From Streptomyces sp. NBC_00457 (lineage in GTDB: Bacteria; Actinomycetota; Actinomycetes; Streptomycetales; Streptomycetaceae): a stretch of 64,000 nt of DNA. Shown in pieces: positions 17,201 through 25,047 of the stretch; the stretch's first letter is position 1; every line of letters starts with the position of its first letter. Location: NCBI RefSeq assembly GCF_036014015.1, contig NZ_CP107905.1, positions 8,680,001-8,744,000 of the forward strand. The letters run 5' to 3'. Made by a program: the position numbers and the translations under genes. The notes under the pieces are model-generated. The model saw only the letters and a program-made list of their open reading frames with translations, did no database searches and was not told where the DNA came from.

Positions 17201-18622
17201 GACACCCCGGTGAACATCGTCGTCACCGCCGACCCGACCCGCGGCGGCCGGCACACCCTCGGCCGCCACACGCAGCCGCAGATGGCGCCGTACTCCTCCG
17301 CGCTCGCGGTCGAGAACCTCTGGCTCGCCGCCCGCGCCGAAGGCCTCGGCGTCGGCTGGGTCAGCTTCTTCGACGAGCGTGAGATGGTCCGCACCCTCGG
17401 CCTGCCCGAGCACCTCGAAGTCGTCGCCTACCTCTGCGTGGGCTACGTCGACGAGTTCCCCGAGGAGCCCGAGCTGCTGCAGGCGGGCTGGTCCAAGCGC
17501 CGCCCGCTGTCCTGGGTCGTGCACGAGGAGACGTACGGCCGCCGCGCCCTGCCCGGCGAGGACCCGCACGACCTCCTCGCCGAGACCGTCGCCCAGATCC
17601 GCCCGCTCGACGCCAAGGCGCTCGGCGAGGCCTGGGAGCGGCAGAAGCGGATGACGAAGCCGCCCGGTTCGCTCGGCATGCTGGAGATCATCTCCGCGCA
17701 GCTCTCCGGCCTGTCCCGCCAGTGCCCGCCGCCGATCCCGGAACCCGCCGCGGTGGCGATCTTCGCCGGCGACCACGGTGTGCACGCGCAAGGAGTCACC
17801 CCCTGGCCCCAGGAGGTGACGGCCCAGATGGTCGCCAACTTCCTCGGCGGCGGCGCGGTCTGCAACGCCTTCGCCGGCCAGGTGGGCGCCGAGGTCTGCG
17901 TCGTGGACGTGGGCGTGGCAGCCGACCTCCCCGCCACGCCGGGCCTGCTGCCCCGCAAGGTCCGCGCCGGTACGTCCGACATGACCACCGGCCCCGCGAT
18001 GACCCGCGAGGAGGCCAAGCAGGCCATCGAGGTCGGCATCGAGACGGCCCGCGACCTGGTGGCGGCCGGCAACAAGGCGCTCCTCACGGGCGAGATGGGC
18101 ATCGCGAACACGACGGCATCGGCAGCCCTGATCTCGGTGTTCACGGACACGGACCCCGCCGAGGTCACGGGTCGCGGCACCGGCATCAACGACGAAACCC
18201 TGGCCCGCAAGACCGAGGTCGTCCGCCGCGCCATCGACGTCCACCAGCCGGACCCGGCCGACCCCATCGGCGTACTCGCCGCGATCGGCGGCTTCGAGCA
18301 CGCGGCGATCGTGGGCCTCCTGCTGGGCGGCGCGTCCCTCCGCACGCCGGTCATCCTCGACGGCGTCAGCGCCGGCGCCGCCGCCCTGGTCGCCCGCGCC
18401 ATCGCCCCCGAGGTCCTGGCCGCCTGCATCGCCGGCCACCGCAGCGCCGAACCCGGCCACGTAGCCGCCTTGAACAAGCTGGGCCTCCGCCCCCTGGTCG
18501 ACCTCGACCTCCGCCTCGGCGAGGGCACAGGCGCACTCCTCGCCCTGCCGCTGGTCCAGAGCACGGCGAGAGCGATGCACGAGGTGGCGACGTTCGACTC
18601 GGCGGGGGTAACTGAGAAGTAG
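14246..18622 (+). CDS. cobT: Giant fusion: repeat-rich N-terminus, BluB (DMB synthase), CobT
   Basis: The 1458-aa protein has three parts. Residues 1-885 are low-complexity, rich in Pro, Ala, Glu and Gln, with a 12-residue repeat array. Residues about 888-1105 are a BluB nitroreductase-like domain (RRDIRNGFRSDPIPHEVL, HTAPSVGHSQPWDFVV), which makes 5,6-dimethylbenzimidazole from reduced FMN. Residues about 1108-1455 are CobT (RMTKPPGSLG, FAGDHGVHAQG, LRLGEGTGA with the catalytic Glu region). CobT activates dimethylbenzimidazole to alpha-ribazole phosphate for the lower ligand of B12. Synthesis and activation of the base are therefore on one chain. The start follows GGGCGAGGGG. The N-terminal part has no recognised function. 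Confidence 0.92.
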   Translation: MTDTGQVPGEGLPESAGMVEQPGAPAHGAYTYLSETTAEDEDLLLLPGAQGAWGNEVPPPAPEPVVEAVHEPGPHETAGRDSGNVDLSGVRLPTQTPPSAPATTHRRPLHLGPPTPDQSASPVRSLADRGPAGTPAGRPGPYPTGPEYLDVPQPRESAPQGASPWGAPAPGTVQAPVHTEASPAETVVPTAEPMDVAHAAVAAARTAEAEQGVYGVVGGEAAPIADGLEAAEASYGGEAVPGSGGGYGADGGPIPTAPAVPAGGVGPEAGQVSAEAAGSIGEVPGAAPAPEGDAGGPQGGVAQDGAPAAEGGQAAGAESGADAGPVTEGLPLSDAGQVPEDPAVPDAGQVTDGLPVPDAGQVPEGFAVPDAGQVTEGLPVPDAGQVPEGSAVLDAGQLPETAAVPDAGQLPETAAVPDAGQVPENAAVPDAGQVLPEGPAVLDAGQVTEGLPVPDAGQVPEGPAVPDAGQVPEGPAVLDAGQLPETAAVPDAGQMLETAAVPDAGQLPDGSVIPDAGQVAEAPSAPEAESLPGMSVAPDAAQAPTTVTAPDAGLPEAGHLAEVVAPQDAGQNPVAAGSLDAPEVVPTAETPAPEPAHAPDSAAPEPAHASDPAAATTTPAPDPAAPEPAQASDPTAPTTTPAPDPAAATTTHAPNPAVPESVSDPDPALSAPAPHTPESAMPFPAAPEAAQPLPPADVEIPAQDPHEQPVADTHHTQGPQHAAPHMPLVATQPETPEAQGTPMDDAEVSQPLGAEDVTPAELVDEQAQFEEAGAPYQDGDVTGTFPAAGVPEEPMGQFVPVEGSVPTTPHLAPTPPEALHFPADDHHQEPPVVVPAPRDGDAEPMAAEPDLELVQHAEDLDTRAADLEESTAVVAETPESTGPAAPAYEDAEREAVLKVMRERRDIRNGFRSDPIPHEVLLRVLEAAHTAPSVGHSQPWDFVVIRSADTRRTMHELAMRQRDAYAKSLPKGRAKQFKELKIEAILDTPVNIVVTADPTRGGRHTLGRHTQPQMAPYSSALAVENLWLAARAEGLGVGWVSFFDEREMVRTLGLPEHLEVVAYLCVGYVDEFPEEPELLQAGWSKRRPLSWVVHEETYGRRALPGEDPHDLLAETVAQIRPLDAKALGEAWERQKRMTKPPGSLGMLEIISAQLSGLSRQCPPPIPEPAAVAIFAGDHGVHAQGVTPWPQEVTAQMVANFLGGGAVCNAFAGQVGAEVCVVDVGVAADLPATPGLLPRKVRAGTSDMTTGPAMTREEAKQAIEVGIETARDLVAAGNKALLTGEMGIANTTASAALISVFTDTDPAEVTGRGTGINDETLARKTEVVRRAIDVHQPDPADPIGVLAAIGGFEHAAIVGLLLGGASLRTPVILDGVSAGAAALVARAIAPEVLAACIAGHRSAEPGHVAALNKLGLRPLVDLDLRLGEGTGALLALPLVQSTARAMHEVATFDSAGVTEK
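15245..15823 (+). repeat. 16-unit, 12-codon coding repeat in the bluB-cobT gene
   Basis: Sixteen tandem units begin DAGQ, with consensus DAGQVPEGPAVP and variants DAGQLPETAAVP and DAGQVTEGLPVP. All are 36 bp except the ninth, which carries one extra Leu codon (39 bp). Adjacent units alternate among three sub-types, and some neighbours are identical at the DNA level. This fits recent unequal exchange or slippage. Confidence 0.9.
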
Positions 18623-18675
18623 GTCGGGCGGGGGCTCGGGGAACTGCAACCCCGGGTCCCCTGTCATGCCGCCGC

Positions 18676-18720
18676 GGTTGTGGGCAGGCGTTCCGCACGG
18701 CGGAACGGGTGGGCACAACC
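18676..18720 (+). ncRNA. Structured element with GGCANNC/GGGTGGG internal loop, copy 1
   Basis: The outer stem is GGTTGTG (18676-18682) / CACAACC (18714-18720). The inner stem is GTTCCGC (18690-18696) / GCGGAAC (18700-18706) with loop ACG. Between the stems, GGCAGGC faces GGGTGGG. A second element at 23756 has the same internal loop but unrelated stems. Just upstream (18636-18658) is a remnant of the dispersed repeat core. It may act in the 3' end of the cobT transcript or the 5' region of the next gene. Confidence 0.5.
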
Positions 18721-18790
18721 GCCCACGGACCCGCACTGGGCGATGGTGCCCAGCCAGTGGACCACCGGACCCATCACAACCGCCGCACCG

Positions 18791-18796
18791 TAAAAT
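18791..18796 (+). promoter_or_regulatory. Possible -10 for the cobA/cysG-type gene
   Basis: TAAAAT lies 50 bases before the start codon and is unusually AT-rich for this chromosome. No convincing -35 is visible 17-18 bases upstream, so this is a weak call. Confidence 0.3.
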
Positions 18797-18846
18797 CCGC
18801 ACGTCAGGGCATTCGTACCGCCGCCGTAAAGAGGAGCCGCACCCTC

Positions 18847-20079
18847 ATGGCCGAACACCCCGCCTACCCCGTAGGCCTCCGCCTCACCGGCCGCCGGGTC
18901 GTCGTCCTCGGCGGCGGCCAGGTCGCCCAGCGCCGCCTCCCGGCACTCATCGCGGCGGGCGCCGACATCGTGCTCGTATCACCCGAGGCGACCCCGTCAG
19001 TGGAAGCCATGGCAGACGCGGGCGAGATCACCTGGCACAAGCGCCCGTACGCCGAAGGCGACCTCGCCGACGCGTGGTACGCCCTCATCGCCACCAGCGA
19101 CCACGAGGCGAACCACCTCGCCTCGTCCGAAGCGGAGCGCCACCGTGTCTGGTGCGTACGCTCGGACGACGCCGACGCGGCCACCGCCTGGACCCCCGCC
19201 ACCGGCCACAGCGAAGGCGTCACGGTCGCCGTCCTCACGACCGAGGCACGCGGCCGCGACCCCCGCCACACCGCCGCCATCCGTGACGCGGTCGTCGAGG
19301 GCCTCCGCGACGGCACCCTCGTCGCCCCCCACCACCGCACCCGCACGCCCGGCGTCGCCCTGGTGGGCGGCGGCCCCGGCGACCCGGATCTGATCACGGT
19401 CCGCGGACGCCGCCTGCTCGCCGAGGCCGACGTGGTCATCACCGATCACCTGGGCCCGCGCGACCTGCTCGCGGAGCTCCCCCCGAGCGTCGAGGTGATC
19501 GACGCGGCGAAGCTGCCGTACGGCCGGTTCATGGCCCAGGAGGCCATCAACAACGCGCTGATCGAGCATGCCAAGGCGGGCAAGTCGGTCGTACGTCTCA
19601 AGGGCGGCGACCCCTTCGTCTACGGCCGCGGCATGGAGGAGGTCCAGGCGCTGGCCGAGGCCGGCGTCCCGTGCACGGTCGTGCCCGGCATCTCCAGCTC
19701 GATCTCGGTCCCGGGCGCGGCCGGCATCCCGGTCACCCACCGCGGTGTCGCCCACGAGTTCACCGTGGTCAGCGGTCACATCGCCCCCGACGACGAGCGC
19801 TCCCTGGTCGACTGGCCGTCCGTCGCCCGGCTCACCGGCACGCTGGTGATCCTCATGGGCGTCGCCACGATCGGGAAGGTCGCCGAGACGCTCATCGCCC
19901 ACGGCAAGTCCCCGGACACGCCGGTCGCCCTGATCCAGGAGGGCACGACAGCGGGCCAGCGCCGGGTCGACGCGACCCTCGCCACGGCCGGCGAGACGGT
20001 GCTCAGCCACGAGGTGAAGCCGCCGGCGGTGATCGTCATCGGCGAGGTCGTGAACGTAGGCCCGCACACGCCCGCGTAA
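18847..20079 (+). CDS. cobA: Uroporphyrinogen-III C-methyltransferase with N-terminal precorrin-2 dehydrogenase domain
   Basis: The 410-aa protein has two parts. Residues 1-150 form a CysG-N-like NAD-binding domain (VVLGGGQVAQRR, then LIATSDHEANH). Residues about 165-405 are a SUMT tetrapyrrole methylase (VALVGGGPGDPDLITVRG, VVRLKGGDPFVYGRG). It makes precorrin-2 from uroporphyrinogen III and may oxidise it to sirohydrochlorin, so it feeds both B12 and siroheme. I cannot judge from sequence whether the N-terminal domain also chelates iron, as in enterobacterial CysG. The start has GAGGAG about 11 bases upstream. Confidence 0.92.
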   Translation: MAEHPAYPVGLRLTGRRVVVLGGGQVAQRRLPALIAAGADIVLVSPEATPSVEAMADAGEITWHKRPYAEGDLADAWYALIATSDHEANHLASSEAERHRVWCVRSDDADAATAWTPATGHSEGVTVAVLTTEARGRDPRHTAAIRDAVVEGLRDGTLVAPHHRTRTPGVALVGGGPGDPDLITVRGRRLLAEADVVITDHLGPRDLLAELPPSVEVIDAAKLPYGRFMAQEAINNALIEHAKAGKSVVRLKGGDPFVYGRGMEEVQALAEAGVPCTVVPGISSSISVPGAAGIPVTHRGVAHEFTVVSGHIAPDDERSLVDWPSVARLTGTLVILMGVATIGKVAETLIAHGKSPDTPVALIQEGTTAGQRRVDATLATAGETVLSHEVKPPAVIVIGEVVNVGPHTPA

Positions 20080-20143
20080 CCCGGGGTAACAGAACCCGTC
20101 CCGAGCCGTTGGCACCGCACGCACGACAAGGCAGTATCACCCT

Positions 20144-20962
20144 GTGGCCGATCTCATCACCGTCCAGGACCCCGACGACCCGCGCCTGCACGACTACACG
20201 GGCCTGACCGACGTAGAGCTGCGCCGGAAGCGCGAGCCCGCCGAGGGCCTGTTCATCGCCGAGGGCGAGAAGGTCATCCGGCGGGCGAAGGACACGGGCT
20301 ACGAGATGCGTTCGATGCTGCTGTCCGCCAAGTGGGTCGACGTGATGCGCGACGTCATCGACGAACTCCCCGCACCCGTCTACGCGGTCAGCCCCGAACT
20401 CGCCGAGCAGGTCACCGGCTACCACGTGCACCGCGGCGCGCTCGCCTCCATGCAGCGCAAGCCGCTGCCCGTGGCGGCCGAACTCCTGCAGACCGCACGC
20501 CGGGTGGTGGTCATGGAGTCCGTCAACGACCACACCAACATCGGCGCGATCTTCCGCTCGGCGGCGGCGCTCGGCATGGACGCGGTCCTGCTGTCGCCCG
20601 ACTGCGCGGACCCGCTGTACCGCCGCAGCGTGAAGGTCTCGATGGGCGCTGTCTTCTCCGTGCCGTACGCCCGCCTGGACACCTGGCCCAAGGGCCTGGA
20701 ATCGGTCCGCGAGGCCGGCTTCACCCTCCTCGCCCTCACCCCGGACGAGAAGGCCAAGACCCTCGACGAGGCCGCGCCGCACCGGATGGACCGAGTGGCC
20801 CTGATGCTCGGCGCCGAGGGCGACGGCCTGTCCACCCAGGCCCTGGTCGCCGCCGACGAATGGGTCCGCATCCCCATGTCCCACGACGTCGACTCCCTCA
20901 ACGTGGGAGCGGCGGCGGCGGTCGCCTTCTACGCCGTGGCGACCGGCCGCCCTCAGCCCTAG
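20144..20962 (+). CDS. TrmH/SpoU-family RNA 2'-O-methyltransferase
   Basis: The 272-aa protein has an N-terminal substrate-binding domain and a C-terminal SPOUT knot. The three SpoU motifs are visible: NDHTNIGAIFRSAAALG, MLGAEGDGLS and IPMSHDVDSLNVGAAAAVA. It would methylate a ribose in rRNA or tRNA. The exact site is not predictable; some actinomycete relatives give thiopeptide resistance, but this protein lacks anything specific to that. The GTG start follows AAGGCAG. Confidence 0.88.
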   Translation: MADLITVQDPDDPRLHDYTGLTDVELRRKREPAEGLFIAEGEKVIRRAKDTGYEMRSMLLSAKWVDVMRDVIDELPAPVYAVSPELAEQVTGYHVHRGALASMQRKPLPVAAELLQTARRVVVMESVNDHTNIGAIFRSAAALGMDAVLLSPDCADPLYRRSVKVSMGAVFSVPYARLDTWPKGLESVREAGFTLLALTPDEKAKTLDEAAPHRMDRVALMLGAEGDGLSTQALVAADEWVRIPMSHDVDSLNVGAAAAVAFYAVATGRPQP

Positions 20963-21040
20963 GCGCTCCGCTGGCTGTGTCTATATGCGGCTCCGCCGCG
21001 GGGCCGCGCTGTGCCGTCGGTCGCCTGCGGCACCGTCGTG

Positions 21041-21076
21041 GCTGGTCGCGCAGTTCCCCGCGCCCCTTCGGGGCGC
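21041..21076 (+). repeat. Dispersed convergent-junction repeat, copy 3 (fullest copy)
   Basis: The core GCTGGTCGCGCAGTTCCCC is followed by a GCGCCCC-TTC-GGGGCGC hairpin. The longer element, from about 20975, also includes ATGCGGCTCCGCCGC and GTGCCGTCGG...CCTGCGGCAC pairings. It fills the gap between the convergent methylase and kinase genes. Confidence 0.7.
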
Positions 21077-21108
21077 TGCCGAACCGCAGCGGGCTTCGCC
21101 GGGCCCGC

Positions 21109-22563
21109 TTAGGGCCTGTCCGCGACCTGCCGCCCGTCCAACGACGGGTCATGCGGTGGTACGTCCATCCGCTCCTGCTGTCGTACGACGTCCCCGTCGC
21201 CGCCGAGCCCACGCGAGGGCCCCTGACAGCCCTGGGCCGCCGCGATGCCGAGCGCGACCAGCAGGGTCACGACGACGAACACGAACAGCCGCTGTCGCAG
21301 CAGCCGCGGATTGGCGGGCCGCATCCCGGTGCCCGTGGTCCGGGGAGCGGGACGACCGTTGCCACCGCGTGGCGTCGGCCTGCCGCCGTTGCCCGAGCGC
21401 GTCGAGTTCCGTGCGGGGGTGGTCCGTGGGGTGCCCTGACGGGGAGTCGACGTGCCGCTGCCGCGTGAGCCATTGGCGCCGCGCGGAGTCCCGGGACCCC
21501 GCTGCGGACTTCCGTTCCGCGACGGCGGCGCCGTGTCCCGCCCGGTGGCGGAGCCGCGCGACCCGGCGACGGGTCCCCGAGGCGCGGGCGGTCCGCTCTG
21601 CGCGCCCGGCGCCGGTCCCGGCTGCCCCTGCGGGCGCCGCTGGAGACCGCGCTCGGGGTAGGTGTCGGCGAGCCGCCCGGTGGGCCGGTCCGCCTCCCCG
21701 GTGCGGGGCGCGGGAGGACGCGCCTCGGCGATCCCCTGCGCCTCGCGGGCCGCGATCTCCTTCAGACGGAGCGACAGCTGGAGGGTGCTGGGGCGCTCCT
21801 CGGGATCCTTCGCCAGACAGGCCCGCACGAGCGGGGCCAGCGCGTCGGGAACGCCGCGCAGCTGCGCCTCCTCGTGCACCACCCGGTACAGCATCACTTC
21901 AGAACTGCCGTGACCGAAGGGCGAGTCGCCCATCGAGGCGTACGCCAGCGTCGCGCCGAGGGAGAACACGTCCGTGGCCGGTGTCACCGCGGCGCCCCGC
22001 ACCTGCTCGGGTGCGAGGAAGCCGGGCGAGCCGACGGCCGTGCCGACGTGGGTGAGGGTGGAGGCGCCGGTCGCCCAGGCGATGCCGAAGTCGATGATCC
22101 GCGGCCCCTTCGGGGACAGCAGGATGTTGGACGGCTTCAGGTCCCGGTGTACGACCCCGGCCTCGTGCACGGCGACCAGCCCCTCCGACAGGGCGGCTCC
22201 GACGGCGGCGACATCGGCGGCGACCAACGGGCCCTCGCCGGCGACCTTGTCGTGCAGGGACGGGCCGGGCACGTACTGCGTGGCGAACCACGGCCGTTCG
22301 GCGTCGAGATCCGCCGCGACCAGCCGGGCGGTGCAGCCGCCCCGGATCCGCCGGGCCGCCGACACCTCGCGCGCGAACCGCGACCGGAACTCCTGGTCCT
22401 CCGCCAGATCGGGCCGGATGACCTTGAGGGCGACCCGCTGCCCCTTCTTGTCGGAGCCCAGGTAGACCACGCCCATCCCACCCGCGCCGAGCCGTCTGTG
22501 AAGCCTGAATGAGCCGACGACGCGCGGGTCCTCGCGCCTCAGGCGCATCATCGCCATGTTCAT
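21109..22563 (-). CDS. Membrane-anchored Ser/Thr protein kinase (Hanks type)
   Basis: The protein is 484 aa. The kinase domain (15-280) has the Gly loop LGAGGMGVVYLG, ATP Lys47, catalytic Asp141 in HRDLKPSN and metal Asp158 in DFG. A linker of about 150 residues is very rich in Arg, Pro, Gly, Ser and Thr. One membrane span (about 430-450) is followed by a 30-residue tail outside the cell. There is no PASTA or other sensor domain, so input must come from another protein. The starts at 22563 and 22557 are both plausible. The gene is divergent from a small conserved gene. Confidence 0.92.
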   Translation of the reverse strand: MNMAMMRLRREDPRVVGSFRLHRRLGAGGMGVVYLGSDKKGQRVALKVIRPDLAEDQEFRSRFAREVSAARRIRGGCTARLVAADLDAERPWFATQYVPGPSLHDKVAGEGPLVAADVAAVGAALSEGLVAVHEAGVVHRDLKPSNILLSPKGPRIIDFGIAWATGASTLTHVGTAVGSPGFLAPEQVRGAAVTPATDVFSLGATLAYASMGDSPFGHGSSEVMLYRVVHEEAQLRGVPDALAPLVRACLAKDPEERPSTLQLSLRLKEIAAREAQGIAEARPPAPRTGEADRPTGRLADTYPERGLQRRPQGQPGPAPGAQSGPPAPRGPVAGSRGSATGRDTAPPSRNGSPQRGPGTPRGANGSRGSGTSTPRQGTPRTTPARNSTRSGNGGRPTPRGGNGRPAPRTTGTGMRPANPRLLRQRLFVFVVVTLLVALGIAAAQGCQGPSRGLGGDGDVVRQQERMDVPPHDPSLDGRQVADRP

Positions 22564-22759
22564 CCCCGCTGCCCGGTCCCTGTGACGTGGCACAGCTTAC
22601 GTTTCCACGGCCGCCCGCGCGCAGAGGCCGCGCCCTCTCGGCCCGATGGATTGTCAGTGCCGGGTGGGAGACTTGAAGAGTGGTCAGGGAGCGTGCGAGC
22701 AGGCGGACTTCGGGTGCGTGCGGATCCCAACGACCCGTCACAGAAGGGGGATTGAACCC

Positions 22760-23035
22760 GTGAAGGGTGATCGCGTGGAGATAGTCGTGGACGCCGGGGA
22801 CACGACGCGCACGTACGAGGTGGTGGCGAGCAGGGCGGGACGCAGGGTGGAGACGGCGGTACGCCGAGGTGTCGTGGAAGTGAGCGAAGTCACCCGAAGC
22901 GGGTCCGTGGTGCGCACGGCCCGTTTCATGGCGAACCGGGTCCTGGCGCTGGTCGAGCAGCCGATACCCCGGGAGGACAGCTCGGAAAAGTCAGGACACA
23001 GCGGTCACCCCCTCAGGGAAGACCCCGAGACGTAG
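22760..23035 (+). CDS. Small conserved-looking protein, function unknown
   Basis: This 91-aa protein has a beta-rich, charged core (RVEIVVDAGDTTRTYEVVAS, then RRGVVEVSEVTRSGSVV) and a disordered acidic end. I do not recognise the family and see no signal or membrane segment. The GTG at 22760 has AAGGGGG nine bases upstream. An upstream extension to 22646 lacks a ribosome-binding site. Confidence 0.65.
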   Translation: MKGDRVEIVVDAGDTTRTYEVVASRAGRRVETAVRRGVVEVSEVTRSGSVVRTARFMANRVLALVEQPIPREDSSEKSGHSGHPLREDPET

Positions 23036-23233
23036 AACCCCGTCTCCACCCAGGGGAGTACTCCGCGGGGAACCGGTCATCCTCCGGGAGGCCCGGCAAT
23101 CGGTACGAGGGCATGACGCCCCCGGCTCGCCGCGCCCCTAGATTTGAAGTCAAGCGGCGGGTGCAGCACTCGTCCCCCGAGGTCAGACACCCGCCGCTGC
23201 CAACGACAACTGAGTTCGGTCAGGAGAGGGACC

Positions 23234-23443
23234 ATGGCCCAGACGGCACCGCGGACGATGATCCGCACACAGGGACGCAGGGCATACAGCGCCGCGTTCC
23301 CCCCGCGCCGCCAGGGCCGCCGCCACCCCTTGGTGGCAACGGCAATGGCCCTTCCCCTGGCGGTCCTGCTCCTGCTCGTCTTCGACGGCTGGGAGACAGT
23401 GGCCACACAGGCGTCGTCCGTGGGTGTGGTGCTGGGGCGCTGA
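23234..23443 (+). CDS. Small single-span membrane protein, function unknown
   Basis: The 69-aa protein has a basic N-terminus rich in Arg and one strong hydrophobic helix (about residues 34-50). GGAGAGGG lies right before the start at ideal spacing, which is the main support for translation. No family is recognised. It is followed by a strong terminator hairpin. Confidence 0.6.
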   Translation: MAQTAPRTMIRTQGRRAYSAAFPPRRQGRRHPLVATAMALPLAVLLLLVFDGWETVATQASSVGVVLGR

Positions 23444-23530
23444 GCGGCGACCCCAGGCCCGGAAGAGCGGTCCGGGCGGGGACATCCACCCATGAAACCC
23501 CGTGGGGACGGGGGTGCGGCGGACGGCACA

Positions 23531-23564
23531 AATGCCGGCGCAGCTGGGGAGCTGCGCCGGCATT
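23531..23564. terminator. Strong 15-bp terminator hairpin
   Basis: The perfect stem AATGCCGGCGCAGCT (23531-23545) / AGCTGCGCCGGCATT (23550-23564) has a GGGG loop and is followed by a short T4 tract (GCGCCGTTTTGCGCC). It ends the unit containing the small membrane-protein gene. Confidence 0.8.
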
Positions 23565-23755
23565 GCGCCGTTTTGCGCCTAAACCGGCGCCGCTCTCGCG
23601 GACCTGGTTGCTCACCGTCGTGGTTCCTCAATTGATGGTTGCGGTGCGAGGGGCGATGCGGCTGACGCCGGTTGCCGCGTGGCCGGGGCGGCGCACACCC
23701 GGCAGGCAGCGGGCTGGCTCAGCTCAGCTGCGGGCAGCCGGTCCGTCCGCCCCAG

Positions 23756-23798
23756 CTGCGGGCATTCGTGCCGCCTAGGGCGGCACGGGTGGGCGCAG
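23756..23798 (+). ncRNA. Structured element with GGCANNC/GGGTGGG internal loop, copy 2
   Basis: The outer stem is CTGCG (23756-23760) / CGCAG (23794-23798). The inner stem is GTGCCGCC (23768-23775) / GGCGGCAC (23779-23786) with loop TAG. Between the stems, GGCATTC faces GGGTGGG. The loop sizes match copy 1 at 18676 exactly while both stems differ, which is the pattern of a conserved structure. Confidence 0.5.
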
Positions 23799-23800
23799 GC

Positions 23801-23948
23801 GGCACCCCGTCAGCGCCGGGCTGCGCGACCCACCCCCGGCCGGCACCGACCCGCGGCACCCCGTCAGCGCCGGGCTGCGCGACCCACCCCCGGCCGGCAC
23901 CGACCCGCGGCACCCCGTCAGCGCCGGGCCGTGCGACCGACCCCCGCC
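23801..23948. repeat. 54-bp tandem repeat, 2.7 copies
   Basis: The unit begins GGCACCCCGTCAGCGCCGGG. Copies run 23801-23854 and 23855-23908 (identical), then a diverged partial copy 23909-23948. The array lies directly after the structured element and 126 bases before the next gene. The unit is a multiple of three, but no translated product is supported. Confidence 0.8.
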
Positions 23949-24074
23949 CCAGCCACCACGCCGAGCACCCCACGGGCACGGTCAACGACCACCCACGTAC
24001 CGGCCCCCCAACACCCCCGCCGCCCAACCCTCCGTACCCTCGCCCCCAGACCCATCCGCACACCAAGGGGCCCC

Positions 24075-25013
24075 GTGACCGCCAACCCCCTCCTCCCCGA
24101 GCTCACCGCCAAGGCAAGGGCCGCCGCCCACGCCCGCACCCCCGCCTGCCCCTGCGGAGCCCCCGTCACCCTCGCCGACCGCCCCGACGCCACAGTCGTC
24201 CGCCACGAGGACACCGTCGCCAAGGCACACGCCCCCGACGCCACCCCCACCGACCTCACCCCCCGCCTCACCGTCGCCACCCACCTCCCGGACGTACTCC
24301 TCTCCCCCCTCACACCGACCCCGGTCACGCTCCACGGTCGTATCGTGACCTTCTGGCCGTACGGCACCCCCGTAGACCCGGAAGACCCCGACACCGCCCC
24401 CTGGGAAGCCGCCGCCACCCTCCTCGCCCGCCTCCACAGGACCCCCGCGCCCCACGCCCTGCCCCCCATGCGCGGCCCCGCCAAAGCGGCCCACGCCGTC
24501 GCCCGCCTCCGCGCCCTCGCCCCGCACCCGGCCGTCGCCCCGGTCCTCCGAGCGTGGACCGCCCTCCCCGCCTGGGCCCGCGCCGAGACCCCCATGCCCG
24601 ACACCACCACCCTCTGCCACGGCGACTTCCACCTCGGCCAACTCGTCCGCCACCCCGCCCCGAACGGCCCGTGGCGGCTCATCGACGTCGACGACCTCGG
24701 CACCGGCACCCCCGCCTGGGACCTCGCCCGCCCCGCGTCCTGGTACGCCTGCGGCCTGCTCACACCCGACGAATGGACTCGCTTCCTGTCCGCCTACCGC
24801 GCAGCCGGCGGCCCCGCCGTCCCCGCCGAAGGCGACCCCTGGCCGGCCCTGGACGTCCCCGCCCGCGCCCTCACCGTCCAGACCGCCGCCCGCGCGATCA
24901 CCAAGGCGGCAGCCGCGGACCGCCCACTGGACGAGATCGAGCAGTCCCTCGTGGACGCCTGCGACCGAATGAGTTCCGCCCCACCGGAGTTGAGCACACA
25001 CCTGGCGAAGTAG
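24075..25013 (+). CDS. Aminoglycoside phosphotransferase-family (APH) kinase-like protein
   Basis: This 312-aa protein has the APH fold. The Brenner motif is HGDFHLGQL with catalytic Asp, and the metal motif is IDVDDLGTGTPAWDLA. The N-terminal part has the nucleotide-binding strands and ATVVRHEDTVAKAH with the likely ATP Lys. APH relatives phosphorylate antibiotics, sugars or amino alcohols; the substrate here is unknown and resistance should not be assumed. The GTG at 24075 follows AAGGGG. Codon use is extremely C-rich, even compared with neighbours. Confidence 0.8.
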   Translation: MTANPLLPELTAKARAAAHARTPACPCGAPVTLADRPDATVVRHEDTVAKAHAPDATPTDLTPRLTVATHLPDVLLSPLTPTPVTLHGRIVTFWPYGTPVDPEDPDTAPWEAAATLLARLHRTPAPHALPPMRGPAKAAHAVARLRALAPHPAVAPVLRAWTALPAWARAETPMPDTTTLCHGDFHLGQLVRHPAPNGPWRLIDVDDLGTGTPAWDLARPASWYACGLLTPDEWTRFLSAYRAAGGPAVPAEGDPWPALDVPARALTVQTAARAITKAAAADRPLDEIEQSLVDACDRMSSAPPELSTHLAK

Positions 25014-25032
25014 TGTGCAACCGACCGCAGCC

Positions 25033-25047
25033 GGACAGAGTCTGTCC
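25033..25047. promoter_or_regulatory. 15-bp dyad upstream of the zinc-ribbon gene
   Basis: GGACAGA-G-TCTGTCC is a perfect 7+7 dyad around one base. It lies 46 bases before the start of the next gene and 19 bases after the previous stop. It could be an operator; no T-run follows, so a terminator is less likely. Confidence 0.35.

Larger units (their letters stand above)
23444..24074. other. Gene-free region, 631 bp, with hairpins and repeats
   Basis: Frames are open here only because of the GC content; there is no ribosome-binding site or coding-like domain. It contains the 15-bp terminator (23531), the structured element (23756), a partial second 5' half of that element (about 23727-23736) and 54-bp tandem repeats (23801). 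Confidence 0.6.

Noticed and set aside
14222..18802. A 1526-codon open frame on the minus strand opposite the bluB-cobT gene
   Set aside because: It mirrors the GC-rich codon structure of the plus-strand gene, has no domain, and the plus strand carries unmistakable BluB and CobT motifs.
24075..25013. Calling the phosphotransferase an antibiotic-resistance gene
   Set aside because: Only the general APH fold motifs are visible; many such proteins act on metabolites.
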